A DNA stretch of 25,779 nucleotides from Gammaproteobacteria bacterium (lineage in GTDB: Bacteria; Pseudomonadota; Gammaproteobacteria; Arenicellales; DRJH01): the NCBI GenBank assembly GCA_011052285.1, contig DRJH01000047.1:1-25779 (forward strand). The letters run 5' to 3'. Both the position numbers and the translations under genes were made by a program. This document shows, piece after piece, positions 1 to 10,461 of this stretch. The notes beneath the pieces were generated by a model. It was not told the DNA's origin and made no database searches. It worked only from the letters and a program-made list of their open reading frames with translations. How positions within the stretch are numbered: the first letter of the stretch is position 1; each line of letters starts with the position of its first letter.

Positions 1-120
1 GATCTCAATGATGCAGGAATCTAACGCTTTCACATTGCCTATGTATTCGATTCAGCGACATGTATCGTTGCATATGGCATTGGAAACCTGGTGCCTGGAC
101 AACGGGGTGTCGAAGTAACC

Positions 121-3100
121 ATGGCTGGCTTCATCCATGATCCTCTCGGTATCGTCAATCTGATTGCCGATAATCTACGTGACCGGTATCAGACCGGTTT
201 CCCGGTGATCAAGGAGTTAATTCAGAACACCGATGATGCGCCAGCATCAGAGTTCCACTACGGACTGTCATCCGGGCTGCCAGGTGCTTCACATCCTTTA
301 TTGCAGGGACCAGGGCTGTTTTTAATCAACAATGGGGAATTCAAGCCTTCAGATGCCCGCGGAATTCGATCCTTCGGCCAGAACTCCAAGGCGGCGGAAC
401 AGGCCAGCATCGGTAAATTCGGGCTGGGCATGAAAAGCGTATTTCATTTTTGCGAGGCATTTTTCTTTCTGGCGCACGACGGTAATAGATCCTACGCGGA
501 AGTGCTAAACCCGTGGAGCGGAGACGACTCGGAACAAACCCTGCATCAGGATTGGGATGAGTTTGAAGAACAAGATGCCCAGGATATCAGAACCCATTTG
601 TCCGGAATCACAAAAATGATGTCGCCAGATCCGGATCGGTGCTTCATTCTGTGGCTGCCTTTGAGAAGGAAATCTCACCTCTATCTCCCCAATGGGGAAA
701 GGGCGGGATCCATCGTTTCTGAGTATCCGGGCGACGATATGGCGTTGCTGAAATTTCTAGACGAGGACAACCTTGGTATAAAGATCGCCGCGTTGATTCC
801 CATGCTCCGTCATGTGAAACGAGCCACCTATTGGAAGATCGATGGCATCACAGAGGCTGTCAAGCCAGTTTTTGAGGTTACCCTCGGCGACGGTGCCGTG
901 AGGCCATCGCTGCTTGATATGGGATCGGATATTCCAGCTACCGCACGTAGTACACGGGAGCTTATGAAAGGCAGAATCCGTGTGATAACCAACACGGAAA
1001 ATCAGACACTGGAATTCTCTGGGTTTGAGTCTTTTGGCTGGACTCCCACGCTGATGGCTATGCATAACCACGAACTCTGGCCCAGCAGTTACGTAAGGGA
1101 TGATCTAGGACATTCCAGAGAAGCAAAAGACAAGGCGCAGCCTCATGGCGCAGTTTTCTTTTCAAGAACGCCGGGTAGGGGGCAACTTGTCACCAATTGG
1201 TCGGTATTTCTACCGCTCGATGAAGCACATAATTCGGAAACGATTCGCTGTGATGGGGTACACGACTTTCGTCTCACACTGCATGGCTACTTCTTCATTG
1301 ATGCAGGACGACAGGGCGTGCATGGATTGAATGATTGCAGTGACCCAGGTACAGATGGCTTTGGAAGTGAGGAGGAACTTCGTCGGGCATGGAACTGCGA
1401 AATATTGCATTCTGCGGTGCTCCCGCTCCTACTCCCTGCTCTGGATACATTCTGTACCGAACTGCCATTAGCGGATAAGTCGCGAACAGCCCTTACTGAG
1501 GCATTGAGTCGAACCTCTTTACTACGCCGATTCAGAGAACCAATTACCGCGCAACAGTGTTGGATTCGAGAAATTACCCCAGAAGGGGTGGGATGGGCTC
1601 TTCGTTCCAATGATAAGAAGGTATTGAGTCTGCCTGCACCGCCGGAGAATGATGCCGCGAGACCTTGGCGGTTGTTCCCGAGCATCAAAGACATAAATCA
1701 ACAGTTTTGGCTGTCGGTTGAGGGCGCACCTAACATCGTGGGTGCGGAATCAAAGGCCCAGTGGGATGAACAGGATCTTCTCGATCTGCTGGAGTCCATT
1801 GAAGCCAAGGGGTTGTTCGCGGAATCCACGCTCTTGGATTATTTTACCATCTTCCTGGAAGAATCGGCTGGGCCTTTTATTAAGGCAGGTACGGTTAACA
1901 AGAAACTGGCCTCCTTGCTCAAGGAGGGGCTTGTACTTAATGGTGAAGAAGACCTGGGTAAAAACCAGCAACGTGTCCGTAATATTGTTAGCCATCTGGA
2001 TAGAACTCGGTGTTTCCGGATAGACAACCAGATTCCTGACCTCTTGCTAAGCCAATTGCTTTCCGCCGATATAGATGTGTTGCTGGTTCCAGCACGATTT
2101 ATTCCCGTGGAGTGGGGAGGCGGTACATCATTATCTGTCGAAGACGCTTCACAACTCCTGGGGAAAGTACAAGGCGTACTAGATGCAGGATCCGATCCTG
2201 GAAAAGAGCTTCAGAAAGCCGCTCTTACTCTTTTCGAACAATTTATCAAAGGGGTTCCGGTTGAATCCCGTCCAGAACTGTTGCGGCGCTGTGCGGATTT
2301 GCACGTATTAGGTGCCTTCGATTGTAAGGAGCAGAGAATAGTCCCGGTTTCGGTGAAAGATATACAGACAGCCCGGCAAGAACGGACACTATTTGGACGT
2401 GCCCAAGGCATCAATGAGAAACAGAGATTAGGATTAGCGCTTGATTTTCAGCAGGTGCTGCCCCGAGAGCGGGTGCTCGTTATTAATGCAGACACAGCAA
2501 GACTTGCTTTGAACATGGAAGGTGCTATTGCGCCTTGCAATGGAGAATCGGTGCTCCGGTCACTTGGATACAGAGCGAGGATTCTGGGTGGCCTGCGGAC
2601 CAGAACAGCGTTGGCAGGAATGCTTGGTGTGCCTGATGGTGAAGAGGAGATTCTGGGTCTTCGATTTCTTCTGCATGCGGACGAAACTCATTTTGATGAT
2701 GATGACGCACTTTGGATCTTGGGGGAGGAACAGCACCCGGTTTGGCTAAAGCTGTGGGCGCAAGTGGTGGACAATGAAGATGAACCGTGGAATCTGCTGA
2801 ACAGCGATATCGCCGATAGATTATCTCGTGATGTCGCACGCAAGATTGGTATCAAGGAAATCCGTGATCATTCAGTAATCGAGGAGATAGGACTCCGCGG
2901 CGCGTCAGTGCTTAACCCGTCAGGATTCAGTCAAGAGGAATGTGAACAGATTCTCCGGTCGGTTCGAGACGATGACCTCTGGTGCTCACTTCCCTTTCAT
3001 TGGACCCATCAGGAAAAAATGGTTCGTGGTGATGCAGAGAATGTCTACCTGGATTGTGGTGGTGTAGTCATTAATGAAGATCTTTTGAAAGACGTAAACG

Positions 3101-6100
3101 TAGTTCTACGTAGTCGGGATAATGAACTAGCGAGGCGTCAGAATAGTCTATTGAGACCGCTGGATGATAGCGCAGTCATCGAAATTGCACTGGGGCATAT
3201 CGATGTACCGGAAATCTGGTGTGTGATCATGGATGCCTTGCAGTCGTTGGATTCAGCTTCGATACTCCCTTCACAAGAGTTGGTAAAGCGCATCAAGAAC
3301 TCTATCTGGGTGCCCTCTAGCGGGGATGCGTTCTATAAGCCCGACGACATTATCGATCTTGAGGCTGCCAAAGATGAGTTGGACAGAATCCTCATTCAGG
3401 CGCCCGACACCTTTACAACGCCATCGGGACTGGATGCTGCGTTTCTGGAACACCCGTTCTACACAAAGTTTCAAGAAACCTATTTTTCACGTGGTCAAGA
3501 AGGCTTGGAAAGACTGGCTCTGGTTATTGCTGACCTTGGCGAGTACCAGATCGGTAACCTCAACTTCAAAGATGCCAATGCATTAAGGGAGACCGCAAGG
3601 TATTTGTCTTCCTACACAAATCCCGGTTGGCGACTGCTGGCAACCTTGGTTGACAAGATGTGTGGAGATGTCGATTTGCGCCTCCTGGCATCATCCATGA
3701 ACCGTGCTATGAGCATGGATGCTATCGAGAGCCTGTTGATTTGGGTCGCGGACCGGGGAGGTGATGAAGAGATAGCAAAACGTGTATTCAATCGTTATCT
3801 CAAAGTATTCTCCATGACGGATAATGCAACGAATGCAGTTTGCCGTTTGAAACTGCTCAGTCAGTCAGGTCACTGGACACCCAGCGAAAAACTTGTCAGT
3901 GGTGTCGTTGGTGTGGCGGAAATCTTCGTGTTACATCATGAGCAAGCAGAAATACTGGCGAACCTGATTTTCCAGGGCCAGCCTTCAGAAAATCCTGAAA
4001 TACGTGCTGAGGAAGTTGACGCCGCTACTCAGCCTAATGCCACTGCGGGGATACTTCGCGAGTACTTTCAAATGTGGTCAACCCGTGTCGCGCCATCAAT
4101 TACGGGAGCGTTTGTACTTTTGTTTGGAGGTAATAAACCGGTAAAGGCGCTTTGCCGGGATTTGCTTGGCCAACATTCGAGAGAGTGGCTTATCGAGCAA
4201 ATACCTTGGACGGTACCCGAGGGTACTGAGTCTGGAGGAGCTAAAACATGGTTGAATGGGTTCTCCATCGAACAGGCACTAGACTGTTTTTCTATGACTG
4301 TTCGAGTCCATGATGCCGAAACGCTTCGTGTCTATTCGATCCTCGGTGAGTTGATCCCAGTCGGGCTTGAGGAAGACTTTTCGACATTATTTGTGGGGCG
4401 GCCAGGCTATGTCTCTTTGGGAGAGTCGCGAGGATATCGGGTTGATCTCGTTCTTCGCAACATTGCGACTGAGCAATGCACAGATAAGCAGCTTTCAGCT
4501 TATCTGAGAAATTCGACTACTTACCTGATGAGGGAAGTTTATAACCAGATTCAGCCTCGCCTCGATGCTCTATGGAATGATCTGGACAAGTCAGACCAAG
4601 TCGACATCGAACTGGCGCGTTCACTGATACTACAAAATATTCCTTTTTACTTGAAACAACTGGGAGCACATAAGCATCCCAATCTGAGTGTGGACTTGAA
4701 TCGGTTCCGTGAGGAAGAGAGAAGAGAGCAGGAACACAAGGGAACTGATAAGGAACATTACTACAGAAAAGCGAAGGAAAAAGCGCTTGCGGAACTCCAA
4801 AGCACAATTGAATCTGACGAGGGCGCGCAACGGGCGATTCTTGAGTCGGTGCGCCGCAAGATCAAGGATTTCCAGTATCAGCCGGAAAGCGTGCCTTTCG
4901 AACTCTTCCAGAATGCCGATGATGCGTTGCACGATCTGGAATTGATCGACGCGTACCCCGCAAAGCCTGGGGATCTGGATGTTGAGCCGTTGCCTTCTTC
5001 CATTTGCCACTTTGTTGTCGAGGCAAGTTCGAATCGGCTTGTTTTTATGCACTGGGGGCGAGCCATCAACCAGTTTAGCAGCAATGGGTTTCCTGGACAC
5101 GAGCGTGGATTCGATCGTGACTTGGAAAATATGTTGATCCTGTCTGCCTCAGATAAGGGCGAAGATGTTACCGGCAAGTTCGGGTTGGGATTCAAAAGCG
5201 TTTGGCTGGTCTCAGACCGGCCGACCGTTGTCAGCGGCCGGCTCCAGGCAGAAATTATTGGCGGGCTGCTACCTGTTCCGACCCAGAACGCCGTATGCCT
5301 GGGGCTGCGTAAACGATTGTCGGAACGTCAGTCTGGCAACCGTTGGCCAGGGACGGCGATAGATCTTCCACTTGCTAGAGGGGCTGAGGAAGGGATCCTT
5401 GATCAATTTTCAAAAGTTGCGGGTGTCATGGTCGCCTTCTCCCGAAACGTTCGCAACGTTGATATAGCGCGAGAGAATGGTCGTACTTTGTCAGTGAGCT
5501 GGGAGGGTCAGTGTCTTCCAGGCTGTAAAAACATCTACATCGGGCATGTACGTCAGGAAGACGCAGACCTCCTTGTAATGAAAATTATGCTGGCTGATGG
5601 CGCACTACTTCTAGCAGTCGGTACACAGGGGTTTGTCGAGTTACCCAGGGATATCCCCAACATTTGGGTGACCGCGCCCATTAGAGAGCAGGAATCGCTT
5701 GGCTTTGCGATCAATGCAATGTTCGAAGTGGACGCGGGACGTTCCCGACTTTCTGCAAGCTTGACAGAAAACCAACAGATCGCCCACCGGTTAGGAAGGC
5801 AGTTGGCGTCTGAACTGGATGGTTTGCGTGAAATACTGGAGACGCGGTGGGAAGAAGTATGCGTTGCGATGCAGTTAGCTCCTGGGCTGGAGTGCTACCA
5901 CTTCTGGGATTCGCTGTGGCGGGTTTTCATGGCGCGTTTACCACAAATGCCTCGAGATTCTGGTTCCCGGGTCATCGCTACAGCACTCCTGGGAGAAGGG
6001 TTGAAAAATCTTTCTTCGAGCCACGATATTGTTCCCAATGGTCTGCCAGGTAGTTTACAGCGTTTGATCCGTTGGACAGACGTGAAAACGGTGCTGAAAG

Positions 6101-7752
6101 AGGCCCTGTCGGACAGTCGAATCCTGGAGGCCGTGGCTAACGCATCTTGCTTTCAGTCGCTATTGGATACCAGTACTGCTGCTTCCTCCGATGTAGCGAC
6201 TTGGCTACGGATGGTGGTACCGGAGTTTGGGACAAGTGCTGCGCAGTGGCGATCGATGAACCTGTCAAATCTGATCGTACAATTAGATGCCGATCAATTT
6301 ATAAGTCCAACAGATGCCAACATATTGGGTCATGCATTGAACCCGGGCATATTGGAAAGTTGGGGAAAAGGTGACGACGAGGTTTCTATTGATAAACTCA
6401 AAGATCTTAAACAAGCAGCAGAAAAATCGCGAGAACTGAAGTTCCTGTCCGCTAACGGAACAGCAGAGAGGGTCAGGAACCTCCTTGCCAGGGATGGCAG
6501 CAAAGATGAGGCACTTCGGTGGGCCTTTGCGCCGGACTGTAATCGTTTGGCCAAGGAATATCATGGAAAGGCGTTAGACTTTTTCTTTTTTTGTCGCGAC
6601 AAATTTGAAGCACCAGCGGAAACGTTGAAAGAGTGGATCTTCCAGGCCGAGGACAGCGGCAGGCGACGTTCTGCTCTAAGGTATCTGATTGAGGGAGATC
6701 TGTCTCGGCAAGTAACCGATGTGCTGCATGAATCCGGGCTGCCGGGTACCTGGTTGGTCGAGGTGGATGAGAATTCGGAATATCTGTCAGATTGGGATCA
6801 TACCGATCGTTCAAAGTTGATCTACCAAACCCTGAAAACACCAGATGAAAGCCGGGATGTATGGAAAAATATTAATTATGAACCGACGCCGGGACTGGAA
6901 CCAATCGACCCTGATAGTGCTTTGCAGAACATTTATGAGTGGTGGGAGGATGCCAGAGACGAAAAGCTCGATAAGTATCGCCGCGATACCTATCCGGAAG
7001 GACGGTTACTCCACTTGGCAGACGATGACGTAGGGAACATTGACCGTTCATCCTGGCTGATTCTGTTGCTCCTTGGTGGATTTCACACTATGGGAAGAGC
7101 GCAGCCGGAGCAGCATCGCGGGTTTGTCGAGAAATGCCAGCGCCTTGGATGGTGGGATGTGTTCACTGACCCAGAACCTGCGCAACGTTTCAATGACTGG
7201 ATGGGGGTGCTGGATCAATACATTGACCAACAGATAGATCAACAGGAATATGAACAGTGGATGATGCGGTTTCCGATCATTTACAAATTGTCCCGCCATC
7301 TGGATGACTATGTGGAGCTTCTGCTTGGTCTGGAGACGTATCGGGAGGATTTCAATTTAGAATTGGTTCTAATGCCTTTGGCTGATCGTGATCAGCAGGG
7401 TGGCGGTATATCAGCGCCGCCTCTCGGACGAACCCTTGGGATGGGGGCAAACTTCGTGATTCGAGAACTGATTCGACATCGAGTTGCTGACAGCCTTCAT
7501 TTGCGTAAGCATGCTTATGTACCATACCAGCGGGTTCGTAGGCTCCTTTATGAAATGGGATGTGAGAATATCGAATCAGTGGCGCGCCTCAAAGCGTCAC
7601 CAGTCATCTTTGAATTTGTGTCCAGATACCTTGGTCCGGAAAAGGCGGACTTTAAAGGTGATTATGATATCCCACTACAAATTGTGTCTGAGGACTGGGA
7701 GTTGCAGCAATCGTTACTAGGCCGAGAGATTACATATGACGAGGGGGTCTAA
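121..7752 (+). CDS. Giant sacsin-like protein with two HSP90-type (GHKL) ATPase modules
   Basis: This protein of about 2543 aa carries two separate GHKL/HSP90-like ATP-binding modules, as in sacsin-type proteins. Counting from ATG 121, module 1 has the Glu/Asn helix KELIQNTDDA (about 31-40) and the glycine lid GKFGLGMKS (about 98-106). Module 2 has FELFQNADDA (about 1593-1602) and GKFGLGFKS (about 1685-1693). A highly charged Arg/Glu/Lys-rich helical stretch (about 1535-1590) precedes module 2. The rest is large and helical with no motif I recognise, and there are no membrane segments. An in-frame GTG at 91 could extend it by 10 residues; I prefer ATG 121 because the family-like sequence starts there, but neither site has a strong ribosome binding site. 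The stop directly abuts the helicase start, so the two genes are almost certainly one operon. Sacsin-like ATPases beside helicases are often found in prokaryotic defence islands; a role in sensing or remodelling foreign nucleic-acid complexes is inference. Confidence 0.88.
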   Translation: MAGFIHDPLGIVNLIADNLRDRYQTGFPVIKELIQNTDDAPASEFHYGLSSGLPGASHPLLQGPGLFLINNGEFKPSDARGIRSFGQNSKAAEQASIGKFGLGMKSVFHFCEAFFFLAHDGNRSYAEVLNPWSGDDSEQTLHQDWDEFEEQDAQDIRTHLSGITKMMSPDPDRCFILWLPLRRKSHLYLPNGERAGSIVSEYPGDDMALLKFLDEDNLGIKIAALIPMLRHVKRATYWKIDGITEAVKPVFEVTLGDGAVRPSLLDMGSDIPATARSTRELMKGRIRVITNTENQTLEFSGFESFGWTPTLMAMHNHELWPSSYVRDDLGHSREAKDKAQPHGAVFFSRTPGRGQLVTNWSVFLPLDEAHNSETIRCDGVHDFRLTLHGYFFIDAGRQGVHGLNDCSDPGTDGFGSEEELRRAWNCEILHSAVLPLLLPALDTFCTELPLADKSRTALTEALSRTSLLRRFREPITAQQCWIREITPEGVGWALRSNDKKVLSLPAPPENDAARPWRLFPSIKDINQQFWLSVEGAPNIVGAESKAQWDEQDLLDLLESIEAKGLFAESTLLDYFTIFLEESAGPFIKAGTVNKKLASLLKEGLVLNGEEDLGKNQQRVRNIVSHLDRTRCFRIDNQIPDLLLSQLLSADIDVLLVPARFIPVEWGGGTSLSVEDASQLLGKVQGVLDAGSDPGKELQKAALTLFEQFIKGVPVESRPELLRRCADLHVLGAFDCKEQRIVPVSVKDIQTARQERTLFGRAQGINEKQRLGLALDFQQVLPRERVLVINADTARLALNMEGAIAPCNGESVLRSLGYRARILGGLRTRTALAGMLGVPDGEEEILGLRFLLHADETHFDDDDALWILGEEQHPVWLKLWAQVVDNEDEPWNLLNSDIADRLSRDVARKIGIKEIRDHSVIEEIGLRGASVLNPSGFSQEECEQILRSVRDDDLWCSLPFHWTHQEKMVRGDAENVYLDCGGVVINEDLLKDVNVVLRSRDNELARRQNSLLRPLDDSAVIEIALGHIDVPEIWCVIMDALQSLDSASILPSQELVKRIKNSIWVPSSGDAFYKPDDIIDLEAAKDELDRILIQAPDTFTTPSGLDAAFLEHPFYTKFQETYFSRGQEGLERLALVIADLGEYQIGNLNFKDANALRETARYLSSYTNPGWRLLATLVDKMCGDVDLRLLASSMNRAMSMDAIESLLIWVADRGGDEEIAKRVFNRYLKVFSMTDNATNAVCRLKLLSQSGHWTPSEKLVSGVVGVAEIFVLHHEQAEILANLIFQGQPSENPEIRAEEVDAATQPNATAGILREYFQMWSTRVAPSITGAFVLLFGGNKPVKALCRDLLGQHSREWLIEQIPWTVPEGTESGGAKTWLNGFSIEQALDCFSMTVRVHDAETLRVYSILGELIPVGLEEDFSTLFVGRPGYVSLGESRGYRVDLVLRNIATEQCTDKQLSAYLRNSTTYLMREVYNQIQPRLDALWNDLDKSDQVDIELARSLILQNIPFYLKQLGAHKHPNLSVDLNRFREEERREQEHKGTDKEHYYRKAKEKALAELQSTIESDEGAQRAILESVRRKIKDFQYQPESVPFELFQNADDALHDLELIDAYPAKPGDLDVEPLPSSICHFVVEASSNRLVFMHWGRAINQFSSNGFPGHERGFDRDLENMLILSASDKGEDVTGKFGLGFKSVWLVSDRPTVVSGRLQAEIIGGLLPVPTQNAVCLGLRKRLSERQSGNRWPGTAIDLPLARGAEEGILDQFSKVAGVMVAFSRNVRNVDIARENGRTLSVSWEGQCLPGCKNIYIGHVRQEDADLLVMKIMLADGALLLAVGTQGFVELPRDIPNIWVTAPIREQESLGFAINAMFEVDAGRSRLSASLTENQQIAHRLGRQLASELDGLREILETRWEEVCVAMQLAPGLECYHFWDSLWRVFMARLPQMPRDSGSRVIATALLGEGLKNLSSSHDIVPNGLPGSLQRLIRWTDVKTVLKEALSDSRILEAVANASCFQSLLDTSTAASSDVATWLRMVVPEFGTSAAQWRSMNLSNLIVQLDADQFISPTDANILGHALNPGILESWGKGDDEVSIDKLKDLKQAAEKSRELKFLSANGTAERVRNLLARDGSKDEALRWAFAPDCNRLAKEYHGKALDFFFFCRDKFEAPAETLKEWIFQAEDSGRRRSALRYLIEGDLSRQVTDVLHESGLPGTWLVEVDENSEYLSDWDHTDRSKLIYQTLKTPDESRDVWKNINYEPTPGLEPIDPDSALQNIYEWWEDARDEKLDKYRRDTYPEGRLLHLADDDVGNIDRSSWLILLLLGGFHTMGRAQPEQHRGFVEKCQRLGWWDVFTDPEPAQRFNDWMGVLDQYIDQQIDQQEYEQWMMRFPIIYKLSRHLDDYVELLLGLETYREDFNLELVLMPLADRDQQGGGISAPPLGRTLGMGANFVIRELIRHRVADSLHLRKHAYVPYQRVRRLLYEMGCENIESVARLKASPVIFEFVSRYLGPEKADFKGDYDIPLQIVSEDWELQQSLLGREITYDEGV

Positions 7753-10461
7753 ATGGCGATAGATCAAGGTGGCTTGCAGCTCAGTCCAGGAGATGAGGTT
7801 GTTCATCAACGGTATGGACCAGGCACAGTGGAGTACCCGAAGGGTGAGACCGCTATTGTTCGGTTCGAGCATGGGCTGGAAGAGTGCGGCGTACCAGATC
7901 TCAAAAAGCAGATTAGCCTGCGGGTAGCACTGGAGAAAAATGAGTGGCATAACCCGCTCGAAGTGGTTGCTAAATGTCAGGCTGCGGCAATTCTATCCGT
8001 CAATGATTCATGGGGCGTGTTTTCTCGATCACGAATCTCTCTGCTGCCACATCAGTTATGGGTATGCCATCGAGTATTGCGCCGCTGGCCTATACGTTAC
8101 CTTGTTGCTGATGACGTAGGTCTGGGAAAGACCATTGAGGCCGGCTTGATCCTGTGGCCATTGATTTCCAAGGGACTGGTCCGTCGCTTTCTTGTCCTGT
8201 GTCCCGCATCTCTCGTGGAGCAATGGCAGCTCCGGCTAAGAGAAATGTTCGATATCCGTTTAGCCAGGTATTCAACTGAAGCCGATAGCAAGAAGGGGGA
8301 TTTCTGGAACACCCATCACCAAGTGGTTGCATCGCTTCCGACGTTGCGGGCTGATCGACATGGCAGGCATGAAAGAATATTAGAATCCGATCCATGGGAC
8401 TTATTGATTGTAGACGAGGCGCACCATCTGAATGCGGATGAATCCAAGGGAGCAACACTCGGTTACCAGTTTGTCGAGAACTTACTAACGCAACAAAAGG
8501 CTGAGTCCTGTGTGTTTTTTACAGGCACTCCTCACAGAGGCAAAGCTTACGGATTTTGGTCGCTCATGAAGTTGTTGCGGCCCGATTTATTCGACCCGAA
8601 GAAACCAGATCATGAACAGATTGAACTCTTGCGTGAGGTGCTAATTCGGAACAACAAGAGCTTGGTAACGGATATGCGTGGAAATAAGCTTTTTCAGCCT
8701 GTTACGGTTTACTCGGAGACCTACTCTTACCGGCCGGAAGAGGAAGCGTTTTACAATCTTCTGACGGACTTTATAGCGAGTGGTAAGGCGTATGCGACTT
8801 CCCTTGCGGCTAAGGAGGGGCGTCAGATAATGCTGGTTCTTATTGCCATGCAGAAACTCGCGTCAAGTTCAGTTGCTGCAATCCGGAAAGCGCTAAAAGG
8901 ACGGTTAAACCGACTTCGAACTACACGCGAAAATTTACAGGAAACATTACGTCTTTCCGCTAAAGAAAAGGCAGCTCTTTCGGCCGCAAATGATGATTCG
9001 TCCATCTTGGAAGACCTAGAGAATGATGTTGATGTGATGCTGGCCGAGGCAACGCTTGTGCTCATGGAAGAGGAGATCCCACACCTTGAGTCGCTGGTTC
9101 AAGCAGCTGACGCAGCGGTGTCTGAGACTAAAATTGAAAAGATCCTCGACGTTCTGGAGGAGCGTTATAAGGATCGGCAGGTGCTTTTCTTTACAGAGTA
9201 CAAGGCAACACAGGCATTATTGATAACAGCATTAATGCAAAAGTATGGAGAAGAGTGCACCACATTTATAAATGGGGACGAGAAGCTGGAAGGATTGATT
9301 CTTCCTGATGGCTCAGTGGTTACTAGAAATATTGACCGGGGGGATGCAGCAGACCTGTTTAATGCTGGAGAGGTGCGCTTTTTGATCTCTACCGAGGCGG
9401 GAGGTGAAGGCATTGATCTACAGGAAAAATGTTATTCCTTGATTCATGTAGATCTTCCCTGGAATCCGATGCGGCTTCATCAACGAGTAGGGCGTCTTAA
9501 TCGATATGGGCAGAAGAAGCCTGTCGAAGTAATTACATTGCGGAATCCAGCAACAGTCGAGGCTCGCATATGGGATCTGTTGAACGAAAAACTCGAGCGA
9601 ATTATGTCCGCACTCTCAAGTGCAATGGATGAACCAGAGGATCTATTACAGTTGGTTCTGGGGATGTCTTCTTCCAGCATATTCTCGGAGATGTTCAGCG
9701 AGGGGCAGTTTGTTAAGAAAGGCACATTAGATGGTTGGTTCGATAAGAAGTCCGCAACACTCGGGGGACAGTCAGCGATCGATACAGTCAAGGCGTTAGT
9801 TGGAAATGCTACTCGCTTCGATTTGAGTGGATTGAAAGATGTTCCTAATGTGGATCTACCGCATTTACGCGTTTTTTTCGAGAACATGTTGGCGTTGCAG
9901 CGGCGTAGGCCGGTTCGCATAGGGGAAAGCCTAACTTTCAAGACACCAGAGGCCTGGCTTGATGAGCCAGGCATCCGAAGGAAATATGAAGAAATGCATT
10001 TCGACAGAGGAGTAACAGGAGGAAAAACAGCCGAAAAGGTGCTTGGTGTTGGTCATAAGGTTTTTGACAAAGCGCTGAGGGCGGCCGTGGAGCTACCAGT
10101 ATCATTAACCTTTAGCAAATACATCAATTGTCCGTTGGTTATTTTCCAGGTGTTTGATCGTATAACAGACCAGTCTGGCCATATGCGCCAGGCGATAGTC
10201 GGTATTGAATGTAATGGTGATAATGGCGTAGCTGGTTGGAGCGTATTACGCGACTGGGAAGTTCTGGAACGGCTGAATGGTATTCGATACAAGGAAAAGG
10301 ATCCCGATGAATTAGCTGTTCAGAAGGAAGTGCTGGCACAAATCGTTCAGAACGCAAGTGAACGGATTGCAGTTGAGATGAGGGGGTTCAATTTTCCCTT
10401 TAGAGTCCCAGAACATAAGGCAATCGCGCTGATCTGGGGTGCGGATGAAACAATTCATTAA
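7753..10461 (+). CDS. SNF2/RapA-type DEAD/DEAH-box helicase with N-terminal Tudor-like domain
   Basis: A superfamily 2 helicase/translocase of 902 aa. Residues about 10-45 (GDEVVHQRYGPGTV and following) look like the SH3/Tudor-like domain of UvrD/PcrA and RapA. Core motifs: Walker A GLGKT (123-127, in DDVGLGKTIEAG), DEAH box (221-224), motif III TGTPHRG (257-263), motif V in STEAGGEGIDLQ, and motif VI HQRVGRLNRYGQ with its arginines (about 576-587). The insert between the two RecA-like lobes holds a charged helical region. The C-terminal 300 residues are unassigned and no nuclease motif is visible. The ATG follows the TAA of the sacsin-like gene with no gap, and GAGGGGG just upstream serves as ribosome binding site inside that gene's end, implying translational coupling. 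Probably an ATP-driven dsDNA translocase acting with the upstream ATPase. I would not assign it to DISARM DrmD or the Dpd helicases without a profile search. Confidence 0.92.
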   Translation: MAIDQGGLQLSPGDEVVHQRYGPGTVEYPKGETAIVRFEHGLEECGVPDLKKQISLRVALEKNEWHNPLEVVAKCQAAAILSVNDSWGVFSRSRISLLPHQLWVCHRVLRRWPIRYLVADDVGLGKTIEAGLILWPLISKGLVRRFLVLCPASLVEQWQLRLREMFDIRLARYSTEADSKKGDFWNTHHQVVASLPTLRADRHGRHERILESDPWDLLIVDEAHHLNADESKGATLGYQFVENLLTQQKAESCVFFTGTPHRGKAYGFWSLMKLLRPDLFDPKKPDHEQIELLREVLIRNNKSLVTDMRGNKLFQPVTVYSETYSYRPEEEAFYNLLTDFIASGKAYATSLAAKEGRQIMLVLIAMQKLASSSVAAIRKALKGRLNRLRTTRENLQETLRLSAKEKAALSAANDDSSILEDLENDVDVMLAEATLVLMEEEIPHLESLVQAADAAVSETKIEKILDVLEERYKDRQVLFFTEYKATQALLITALMQKYGEECTTFINGDEKLEGLILPDGSVVTRNIDRGDAADLFNAGEVRFLISTEAGGEGIDLQEKCYSLIHVDLPWNPMRLHQRVGRLNRYGQKKPVEVITLRNPATVEARIWDLLNEKLERIMSALSSAMDEPEDLLQLVLGMSSSSIFSEMFSEGQFVKKGTLDGWFDKKSATLGGQSAIDTVKALVGNATRFDLSGLKDVPNVDLPHLRVFFENMLALQRRRPVRIGESLTFKTPEAWLDEPGIRRKYEEMHFDRGVTGGKTAEKVLGVGHKVFDKALRAAVELPVSLTFSKYINCPLVIFQVFDRITDQSGHMRQAIVGIECNGDNGVAGWSVLRDWEVLERLNGIRYKEKDPDELAVQKEVLAQIVQNASERIAVEMRGFNFPFRVPEHKAIALIWGADETIH

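Noticed and set aside
4630..5100. 156-codon minus-strand ORF, and many similar ones inside the sacsin-like gene
   Set aside because: They lie fully within a well-supported gene with clear domain motifs, have no ribosome binding sites or recognisable protein features, and read as shadows.
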